This document shows, piece by piece, positions 52,354-61,700 of a stretch of 64,000 nucleotides of DNA (its first letter is position 1; every line of letters begins with the position of its first letter). Position numbers and translations under genes: made by a program. The notes below the pieces were generated by a model that was not told the DNA's origin, made no database searches, and saw only the letters and a list, made by a program, of their open reading frames with translations. The DNA comes from Aliiroseovarius sp. S1339 (lineage in GTDB: Bacteria > Pseudomonadota > Alphaproteobacteria > Rhodobacterales > Rhodobacteraceae), in NCBI RefSeq assembly GCF_023195695.1, contig NZ_JALPQG010000002.1, positions 310,001-374,000 on the forward strand, given 5' to 3'.

Positions 52354-53201
52354 TGTCAGACGTTACCAACACATCCGCCAAGCGCGGCTTTGCGTTGCCA
52401 AAGGTCAAAGGCAACGCCATCGTCATGGGTCTTTACCTGCTGTTCCTGCTTCTGCCGATCTATTGGCTTCTCAACATGAGCCTCAAGACGAACTCAGAGA
52501 TTTTGAACAGCTTCACCCTTTGGCCGCGTAACCTGACCTTCGACAACTACCTGACGATCCTTACGGATCCATCGTGGTATACCGGCTATCTGAATTCGAT
52601 GACCTATGTGGTGATGAATATGGTCATCTCGCTGGTGGTTGCACTGCCTGCGGCCTATGCGTTCAGCCGTTACACGTTTCTTGGCGATAAGCACCTGTTC
52701 TTCTGGTTGCTGACCAACCGCATGGCACCGCCAGCCGTCTTCGCGCTGCCATTCTTCCAGCTGTATAGCTCGGTCGGTCTGTTTGACACGCATATCGCGG
52801 TGGCCTTGGCGCATTGTTTGTTCAACGTGCCGTTGGCGGTGTGGATACTTGAGGGCTTCATGCGGGGCGTCCCAAAAGAGATTGACGAGACAGCCTATAT
52901 TGATGGGTATTCGTTCCCGCGGTTCTTCATTCGGATTTTCACACCACTGGTTGCATCCGGTATCGGGGTGACCGCGTTCTTCCTGTTCATGTTCTCATGG
53001 GTTGAACTTCTGTTGAGCCGGACCCTGACCAGTGTTGAGGCCAAACCAATCGCGGCCACTATGACACGGACCGTCGGGGCGGCTGGGATCGACTGGGGGG
53101 TTCTGGCAGCAGCGGGGGTTCTGACAATCCTTCCTGGTGCCTTGGTGATCTATTTTGTTCGCAACTACATCGCCAAAGGCTTTGCCTTGGGCCGCGTTTA
53201 A
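52353..53201 (+). CDS. glpQ: Glycerol ABC importer permease GlpQ
   Basis: Second permease (MalG-like), 282 residues, six transmembrane segments and the EAA loop EIDETAYIDGYSFPRFFIRIFTPL. Pairs with GlpP. The name follows the rhizobial glp scheme and is unrelated to the glycerophosphodiesterase of the same symbol in E. coli. Confidence 0.92.
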   Translation: MSDVTNTSAKRGFALPKVKGNAIVMGLYLLFLLLPIYWLLNMSLKTNSEILNSFTLWPRNLTFDNYLTILTDPSWYTGYLNSMTYVVMNMVISLVVALPAAYAFSRYTFLGDKHLFFWLLTNRMAPPAVFALPFFQLYSSVGLFDTHIAVALAHCLFNVPLAVWILEGFMRGVPKEIDETAYIDGYSFPRFFIRIFTPLVASGIGVTAFFLFMFSWVELLLSRTLTSVEAKPIAATMTRTVGAAGIDWGVLAAAGVLTILPGALVIYFVRNYIAKGFALGRV

Positions 53202-53223
53202 GAAAAGAAAGAGAAGAAAAACA

Positions 53224-53496
53224 ATGGACTGGATGGCATGGACTTGGCCGACCGCCGCTTTCTTCGGCGTGATTGCAGTGACCTTGATCACTTTTACGAT
53301 CCTCGCGATCAAATTTCCCGAAGTGCCGCGCAACGGTGTCCTCGGGATCGAAACAACACGTGGTGACAGGTTGTTCATCACGCTGCTCGGCTCGGCTTTT
53401 ATCAATTTGGCTTGGCTTGGAATGCTCAGCGCACCCCAATGGGGCGCACTGATCGTATGTCTCTTTTATGCCATCGCGGTTTTCCGCTGGGTTTGA
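53224..53496 (+). CDS. glpU: DUF2160 small membrane protein of the glycerol operon (GlpU-like)
   Basis: A 90-residue protein with two or three hydrophobic segments, MDWMAWTWPTAAFFG at the start and FAILAIKFPEVPRNG-type loop typical of DUF2160. It occupies the same operon place as rhizobial GlpU, between permease and binding protein. Function unknown; possibly a transporter accessory subunit. The frame from 53155 starts inside glpQ; the ATG at 53224 is used. Confidence 0.85.
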   Translation: MDWMAWTWPTAAFFGVIAVTLITFTILAIKFPEVPRNGVLGIETTRGDRLFITLLGSAFINLAWLGMLSAPQWGALIVCLFYAIAVFRWV

Positions 53497-53511
53497 AGGA
53501 CGGCATTATAC

Positions 53512-53541
53512 GACGGTCTCGTTTGCAAGATCAGGACCGTC
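53512..53541 (+). promoter_or_regulatory. Intra-operon hairpin before glpV
   Basis: GACGGTC (53512-53518) pairs with GACCGTC (53535-53541), followed after twelve bases by CTATTTTTAGGGAGGA. Position between membrane and binding-protein genes suggests partial termination or mRNA processing that separates their expression levels. Confidence 0.45.
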
Positions 53542-53572
53542 TTGAATGTTCTATTTTTAGGGAGGAACAATA

Positions 53573-55294
53573 ATGAACTTGCGACTTAAAGGAACGACTG
53601 CGTTAAGTCTTGCTGCCTGCATGATTGCCGCGCCTGCGTTCGCAGACATGGATGCTGCGAAGGCATTCCTCGACAAAGAGATTGGTGATCTGTCATCGCT
53701 GTCGCGTGCAGACCAAGAAGCTGAACTTCAGTTCTTTGTCGACGCAGCCGCACCATTCGCTGGCATGTCGATCAACGTGGTGTCCGAAACGATTGGAACG
53801 CATACCTATGAATCCACCGTTCTGGCACCTGCATTCGAAGCCATCACCGGCATCAAGGTCACTCATGACCTGATCGGTGAAGGGGACGTTGTCGAAAAAC
53901 TGCAAACACAGATGCAGTCGGGCGAAAACATCTATGACGCCTATATCAACGACAGCGATCTGATCGGGACGCACTGGCGTTACCAGCAGGCACGCAACCT
54001 GACCGACTGGATGGCTGGCGACGGGGCTTCGGTGACGAACCCGAACCTTGATCTGGAAGACTTTATTGGCCTTTCGTTCACAACCGGTCCAGATGGCAAA
54101 GTCTATCAGTTGCCAGACCAACAATTCGCGAACCTTTATTGGTTCCGCTATGATTGGTTCAACGACGAACAGAACAAAGCGGATTTCAAAGAAGCCTACG
54201 GCTATGATCTGGGCGTTCCGGTAAACTGGTCTGCTTATGAAGACATCGCGGAATTCTTCACTGGCCGTGATTTGTCACGGCTTGGCGTTGAAGGCGAAGT
54301 CTTCGGTAACATGGACTACGGCAAAAAAGATCCATCTTTGGGCTGGCGCTATACTGATGCATGGCTGTCCATGGCCGGTGCCGGAGACGTCGGTGAACCA
54401 AACGGCCTGCCAGTTGACGAATGGGGTATCCGCGTCAACGAGAACTCGCAGCCAGTTGGCTCTTGTGTCGCGCGTGGCGGTGCCACGAACGGCCCAGCAG
54501 CGGTTTATGCTGTGACCAAAGCAATCGAATGGCTGGAAAAATACTCCCCGCCTGCCGCTGCCGGTATGACCTTCTCTGAAGCAGGCCCAATTCCTGCCCA
54601 AGGTAACGTCGCACAGCAGATGTTCTGGTATACCGCGTTTACGGCCGCTTCGGTTGAGCCTGATCTGCCAGTGATGAACGAAGATGGCACGCCAAAGTGG
54701 CGTATGGCACCTTCACCGCACGGCGCATATTGGACCGAGGGCACGAAGATCGGTTATCAAGATGCTGGCTCCTGGACCCTGATGGAATCGACGCCAGTCG
54801 ATCGTGCGCAAGCTGCGTGGCTCTATGCGCAGTTCGTGACATCCAAGACTGTGGACGTGAAGAAAAGCCATGTTGGCCTGACATTCATTCGTGAATCGAC
54901 GATCCAGCACGAAAGCTTTACCGAACGTGCGCCCAAGCTGGGTGGTCTGGTCGAATTCTATCGTTCACCAGCGCGGGTTCAGTGGTCACCGACTGGTACT
55001 AATGTCCCTGACTATCCTAAGCTGGCACAATTGTGGTGGCAGAACATCGGCGACGCAATGTCCGGTGCAAAGACCCCGCAAGAAGCGCTTGATACGCTTT
55101 GCGCAGATCAGGAAAAAGTCATGATCCGTCTTGAGCGCGCTGGCGTTCAGGGTGACATCGGCCCGCTGATGAACGATGAGCAGGACCCGTCTCACTGGCT
55201 TAGCCAGCCCGGTTCGCCAAAAGCGAAACTGGAAAACGAGGACGAAACGCCTGTCACGATCGCCTATGACGAGCTGATCCAATCTTGGCAGTAA
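53573..55294 (+). CDS. glpV: Glycerol ABC importer substrate-binding protein GlpV
   Basis: Periplasmic binding protein of 573 residues with a signal peptide (LSLAACMIAAPAFA). The large size and the HTYESTVLAPAFEAITGIKVTHDLIGEGDVVEKLQ region fit the extracellular-solute-binding family used for glycerol rather than the ~400-residue sugar proteins. A GGGAGGAAC ribosome site is ideal, in keeping with high expression. Last gene of the operon, with a strong terminator behind it. Confidence 0.9.
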   Translation: MNLRLKGTTALSLAACMIAAPAFADMDAAKAFLDKEIGDLSSLSRADQEAELQFFVDAAAPFAGMSINVVSETIGTHTYESTVLAPAFEAITGIKVTHDLIGEGDVVEKLQTQMQSGENIYDAYINDSDLIGTHWRYQQARNLTDWMAGDGASVTNPNLDLEDFIGLSFTTGPDGKVYQLPDQQFANLYWFRYDWFNDEQNKADFKEAYGYDLGVPVNWSAYEDIAEFFTGRDLSRLGVEGEVFGNMDYGKKDPSLGWRYTDAWLSMAGAGDVGEPNGLPVDEWGIRVNENSQPVGSCVARGGATNGPAAVYAVTKAIEWLEKYSPPAAAGMTFSEAGPIPAQGNVAQQMFWYTAFTAASVEPDLPVMNEDGTPKWRMAPSPHGAYWTEGTKIGYQDAGSWTLMESTPVDRAQAAWLYAQFVTSKTVDVKKSHVGLTFIRESTIQHESFTERAPKLGGLVEFYRSPARVQWSPTGTNVPDYPKLAQLWWQNIGDAMSGAKTPQEALDTLCADQEKVMIRLERAGVQGDIGPLMNDEQDPSHWLSQPGSPKAKLENEDETPVTIAYDELIQSWQ

Positions 55295-55301
55295 GCTAAT
55301 C

Positions 55302-55329
55302 ATCTGGGGCCACATTGCTGGCCCCAGAT
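55302..55329 (+). terminator. Terminator after glpV
   Basis: Perfect eleven-base arms ATCTGGGGCCA / TGGCCCCAGAT around a CATTGC loop, eight bases after the glpV stop; no T run follows. Confidence 0.7.
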
Positions 55330-55722
55330 ACCCCCGCCGTCTCACACACATTCTTGATGATCCTCAAAGGGGTCGTCGCTTGACGTGGCCGACACTCCGG
55401 CTGGATCAAGCATGATCCGCCTGACCTTTCGGATACCACGCCTGCCACCTGCCACGCCGCGACGAAAGGCACGGACAACACGGCATCACAGATTGACGCA
55501 ATCGACATCACCAACTGGCGCGAAATGGCTAACTGTTACGAAACAGGTAAGTTCGCTGCGCCTTAAGACAGGGAAGTGTCTGAAGTCAGTTGCCTCGATT
55601 TCTCTGTCGATGACGTTATGCGATGTTAATTTTGCTTTGGTCATTTACCGCTGCCGAGATTAGGCCCGTGCGCAATCCTGTGTTAATATGGCGTTGTAGC
55701 ATTCAACGTTAGGGCGAGGATT
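55330..55722. other. Gap upstream of the Tc toxin gene
   Basis: No gene supported; a 92-codon + frame at 55385-55663 has no recognisable domain. It presumably contains the toxin promoter, but no clear elements were seen. Confidence 0.4.
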
Positions 55723-58700
55723 GTGTCGACGGAAACGACCATCGATGACCCTGGGCGCCAAGACCCGGCACCTGCGCCAGAGGCGGCCTTCACGCTGCCC
55801 AGTGGCGGCGGCGCGATCAGAAGTATCGGCGAAACTTTCAAGGCAAATCCAGCAACCGGGACCGCATCATTCACCGTCCCCTTGCCGCTCAGCCCAGCGC
55901 GGGCCTTAACGCCTGAACTGGCTCTTGTTCACGATTCAGGAAACGGGATGTCCTCCTTCGGACTTGGCTGGGATGTCCCTGTGCCGCAGATTCATCGGCG
56001 CGCGTCCAAGCGATTACCCGACTACGACAACGGACGCGATATCTTTTCGATCCTGGGTGGTGAAGGCCTGGTTCGGGTGACCGGTATTGCCGGGACAGGC
56101 TTGGCGCAGGAAAACAGCCGTACTTATCAGATTGCGCGGTTTCGCCCACGCATCGACAGCACCCATGACCAGATTGAGATGTGGGTTGATCGGGCGTCGG
56201 GCGAAGGCCATTGGCGGATGTGGTCATCGGGGAACGTCGTCTCGGTCTTCGGCCTGACGGCCGCTGCGCGCGTCTTCAACCCCGCCGATCCAACGCAAGT
56301 GTTTGCTTGGCAGCTAGAGCGGCAGTTCGATGCGCTTGGCAACTTGACGGTCTTTGAGTACGCGCGCGAAAACCACGCGGGCATCGACTTCAATGAGGTC
56401 TCTGAAGCGCATCGCTCTGACCGCGCACCCGCCACGAACTATCTGAAACGTGTCCGGTACGGCAACCGAACGCCCTTCGACGGTGTGGCCCCACCGGCAC
56501 AGGATTTCTGCTTCACGCTGCTGTTTGATTATGGCGACCATGATGTTGCAACGCCCGGCGATGCGCCCGTGGCCGAATGGTCGGTGCGCCCAGACCCTTT
56601 CTCCCGGTATGATGCAGGTTTTGAACGAAGGTACTATCGTCGGTGCCAACGGGTTCTGATGCTGCACTCTTTCCCAGAACTGGGCACAGATCCCGAGCCG
56701 GTCCGCGCGCTGGAGATTTTGCACAAAGAGGCCGAAAATGGGCTGAGCCTGATAAGTGGCGTTCGTTCCCTTGGATATCAGCGCGACGATAGCAATGCAC
56801 TGATAGCGCAACGCGCACCCCGGATCAGTTTTGAATACCAGAGCCTGACCTTGAACGGCGAGGCTCGTCCGGTGACCACCGGGACCGGCAGTGCGATCAG
56901 CGGCGCCCCAAGGCAACAGTGGCAGGATCTGATGTCCGAGGGCCTGCCGGGGCTTGTGCGCGAGGCAGGCGAGGCGCTTCTGTTCCGGCGCAATCTTGGG
57001 GACGGTCGTCTGGGAATAGAACAAACACTAGCCCGACAGTTCAGCCTGCGGGGGCTGGGCGGTGTGCAAACAATCGAGACATTGGCAGGCGGGCGGACTG
57101 TGGTCCACCGCGACCGGGGAATTGCGAGCCTGGCCCAGCTGGGCGACGACGGGTTGCCGGGCCTTGCGCGCAGTTTCGCGGCAACGCCGACAGGTGGCAC
57201 CAGCGGGAGGCAGTTGCGTTATGTCGACCTTATTGGCGACGGGTTGGCAGACGTGCTGCAGACGGACGGTGACTTTCTTTATTGGTACCCGTCTCGCGGG
57301 GTTCATGGCCACGGCAAGCCAAGGCGGTTGCAGTTTCCATTGCAGGGTGCGCGTAAGATTGGCTTTCTGTTTGACGACAAACGTGGTCGCGTTTTCCTTG
57401 CGGACATGTCCGGCGACGGGTTGACCGATGTGGTTCGCGTCGAAAACGGCCGCGTCTTCTATTGGCCCAATCTCGGCCATGGCAGGTTTGCGGACCCTGT
57501 CCAGATGCGAGATGCGCCACTGTTCGACCGACCCGATCAGTTTGACCCGGCGCGTATTCGTCTGGGTGACATTGATGGCAGCGGATTGGCCGACCTCCTC
57601 TATCTTGGGCGGGACGGGCCATCGCTGTGGCTGAACCGGGCGGGCAATGGCTGGACGGCAAGGCAGGCGCTTCCCGCGCCATTCCCCGCAACAACACGAC
57701 CCGCAGATATTGAGCTGGCCGATGTCTCGGGCAGCGGCACGGCGGCTCTGGTCTGGAAAAACACTCCCGGGGCGGGGGCGGAACTGCACTATGCTGAGCT
57801 GACCGGCGGCGTGAAGCCATACCTGTTGTCCCACGTCGACAACGGCATGGGGGCAGAGACGCGGCTGAGCTATTCGCCGTCGACGGATTTCTACTTGCAG
57901 GACGAAGCCAGTGGTAGGCCGTGGTCAACCCGCCTGCCCTTCCCGGTGCACTGTTTGGCAAGGTCTGAGCAGATCGACAATGTGTCTGGCTTAAGTTTCA
58001 CTTCGGTCTACACCTACCACCACGGGGCCTATGACACGTATGACCGGGAATTTCGCGGCTTCGCGCGGGTTGATCAGACCGACAAGGAAGTTCTGGCCGA
58101 AACAGGTGACACCGACCATCCAGGGCGGCCTTTCATACAGCCGCCCATCTTGACGAAAACCTGGTTTCACACCGGCGTCACCACCGAAAATGGTGATCTG
58201 GGAGAGGTCTTGGCAGGCGAATTCTACTCTCACCCCGCGCTGCCGTTGATCACCGTCCCACCAGTGTTACCAGACAATATCGGCACCCGCGATTGGCGCG
58301 AGGCGCAGCGTGCCATGCGTGGTGCAGTATTGCGTCAAGAAATCTATACCCTCGACGACACGCCACAGATGGCGCATCCTTATACGATCACCTCATCGCA
58401 GTACCGGCTGGAAATGCGCCAACCGTCGGCAGACCCGGCCGATGGCGTTGAAGATGGCTGCGCGGTGTTTCAGCGCCTTGACGGCGGGACCATCAATCTG
58501 GAGCTCGACCGCCGCCCGGAAGATCCACGCATCAGTCAGTCGATCGTGCTGGACTGGAACGCATTCGGCCAGCCACTCCGCTCGGCCAGCGTCGCGTCTG
58601 CGCGGACTGCCCTGCCCGACGATCTGCCGCCCGCGGTCGCCGCAGCGCAATCGCGCACCCATATCCTGATGACTGAACAGGTGCTTGCCGACGCACGGAT

Positions 58701-61700
58701 TGCGGAGAATGCAGCCATCCCCAACTCCCTTTGGCAATCAGGGCGCGCGCGCAGCCTTCCAAGGCCGGTCGAAGAGGTGGTCGAGGAACTCTCGGGGCTG
58801 TCGCCTGACATCCCGACAACTGCAGCGGATATGGACGACGGGTTCAGCCGCGCCGCGATCCGGGATTATTCCGAAGGGCCCGGCCCCGGGATCACGCGCC
58901 GGGTACTGTCCCGGCGGCGCACACTCTATCTGAACGATGACCTGACGACCCCGCTGAACTTGGGTCAGGACGGGTCGCTGGGCATGGTTTATCGCACCGA
59001 ACAGCTTGCCTTCACGCCGCAAACGCTGACCGAACTCTATGGGGATAAGGTGGATGCGGCGCTTCTGGATCAGGCGCGGTATATCCACAGTTTGGATGCC
59101 TCCGGGGTTCCCGACACGGGGTATTGGGCACCGTCTGGAACACAGATCTTCGGATCAGACGCGCCTGCCCGTTTCTACATGCCGCTTGGTACAAAGGACC
59201 CGTTTGGAGCAGAGACCTTGATCGAACTGGATGGGCACCATTTACTGCCGGTTCGCGCCACAAATGCGGTCGGTCTTCAAACCCGCGCGCTGAATGACTA
59301 CCGCGTGTTGGCCCCGCGCGCCGTTCGCGACGAAAACCTGAACTGGACGGTCGCAACCTTTGATGCGCTGGGTCAGGTGTCAGCGGTGGCTCGGATGGGC
59401 AAGGTGGCATCAACCGACGCGCCGACCGGGCATGAGCCCTGCGAGGGCGACACGCTTGACCATCCCAGCGTGGTCCATAGCTATGATATGCAACGCTGGG
59501 TGAACGAGCAGCGACCGGTGCGGGCATCAACCACCAGTCATACGACCTATCACCACCAGAATCCGGGCGTTGAGCCGCGACAGACGCTGACATCGCACGC
59601 CTATGCCGACGGCACTGGCAACGTGATCATGACTAAAGTCCAGGCCGCCCCGGGGCCAGCCCAACAAATTGCTGAGAACGGCAATTTGGCGGTGGTGGAC
59701 ACCAGCGCCCTGTCGCCCCCGGCTTTGCGCTGGGTCGGCAATGGGCGGACGATCTATAACAACAAGGGCGCGCCACTTCGAACATTCGAGCCCTATTTCT
59801 CGACCACGCCAGAGTTTGAGAACGATCCACAACTGGTCGAACAAGGCCCCAGCACGCTGAATTTCTATGATGCGGCCGGGCGCGGTATCGGGGCGTTCCA
59901 CGCCGACGGCACATGGGTGAAGACGTCTCGGACCGCGTGGCGATCAGAAGATTGGGATGCCGCCGATACGTGCCTGATCGCCGACCCTACAGCGGATGCC
60001 GAACTGGGCGGCCATTTCGCGGGCCTGCCGCCAGAACTGGTGCATCCGCTTTGGTTTTCGGCGCGCGCGGGGGGGGCACTCGGTGCCGACGCGCAGGTGG
60101 CGGCGCTAGCCTCGGGCGAACATGCGGCGACGCCTGCCTGCACCCACTCGGATGCACTCGGACGGGCGATATGGACGGACACAATGCCCGAACAGGGTGT
60201 CACACTGACAGTCCAGTCCGAACTTGATGTAGAGGGCAATCTACTGAGCGTCACCGATGCCCGCGCAAACGAAGTTGTGCGCCATGGCTATGGTATGACG
60301 CCGGGCCGCGAAGGCGGCAAGTCGCCGCTTTACCAAAGCAGCATGGATGCCGGCGAGCGCTGGCAGTTTCCCGACGTTCTTGGGCGGACCTTCATGACAT
60401 GGGATGCGCGCGGCCACATGCAGACGTCGGAATTCGATATTGCAAACCGACCCGTTGGCCAAAGGCTGACATTGCCCGATGGCAGCGAACGGCGCGTCGC
60501 GGCCATCGTCTATGGCACTGATCAGGTGCTTAACACCGCGGGGCGACCGATTGAGGTCTGGGATCAGTCCGGCCTTGCCCGGACACTTGCCTTCGATTTT
60601 AGCGGAAACATCACCGAGACAGAGCGCCGTTTCGCGTTTCCCGTCGGCCCATCGGACCCAATTGACTGGGGTGACGATCCGCGCGGATTGCTCGGTGTGC
60701 TGTCGGATGAGGTCTTCGTCAGCCGGGCCAGCTATGACGCGCTTGGCCGTGTCACAGAATGGATCGCGCCTCATACGGACAGCATGAAGCCCTCGGTCAC
60801 ACGCCCAACTTATGATGAAGGCGGCGCGCTGGATCAAATGCGCGCCAGCGTACCCGGGATGGGTGAGTTGGCGTTGCTGGAACACATGACATACGACGCA
60901 AAGGGGCAGCGACAGAACATTCGTTACGGTAACAGTGTAACGACCGCCTATGAATATGAGCGAACGACTTGTCGCCTCAGCCGCCTGATGACAACCCGCG
61001 ACAGCGATAGTGCCACCCTTCAGGATTTGTCCTTTACCTATGACGCGGTGGGAAACATCACAGCGCAACGAGACCACGCCCAGCAAAGTGTTTTTTTCAA
61101 CAATCAGGTCGTCGAAGCGCACAGCACGTTCCGCCACGACGCGCTATATCGACTAACAGAAGCAACCGGGCGCGAACATATCGATCAGGCAGGGTTGCCC
61201 GACTGGCAAAGCGGCTGGGCAAGCCAGACACACCCGGAAGACGGAGCCCGGATGCGTACCTACGCGCAGCGTTACGTCTATGATGCGGCGGGGAACCTGA
61301 CACAGATCCGGCATACGGCAGGTGCCGGCAGCTGGACGCGCAACCACAGCTATGAGGCCAGTTCGAACCGGTTGGCATCGACCCAGCTTGGGACATCAGC
61401 GATTGAAGTTTTCACTCACAATGCTCATGGCAGCATGACCGCCATGGCGCATCTGTCCGCGATGGACTGGGATTTCGCGGAACGACTGGTCCGGGTCGAC
61501 AAAGGCATCGAAGGCCATGCAGAATACACCTACGATGCCAACGGTCAGCGGGTGCGAAAGCGCCGGATCTTCCCCGACGGACGGGTTGCCGAGCGGCTGT
61601 ATTTCAACGGGTTCGAAATCTACCGGGAGATGCGGGGCGATGCGATCGAGCAGGAGCGCGAGACTCTGCAGGTGTCCGACGATTCCGGTCAGATTGCCCT

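Noticed and set aside
55385-55663. 92-codon plus frame before the toxin gene
   Set aside because: No domain, no ribosome site and unlike neighbouring coding sequence.
60241-61137. 298-codon minus-strand frame inside the toxin gene
   Set aside because: Antisense to RHS repeats; no domain and no start context.
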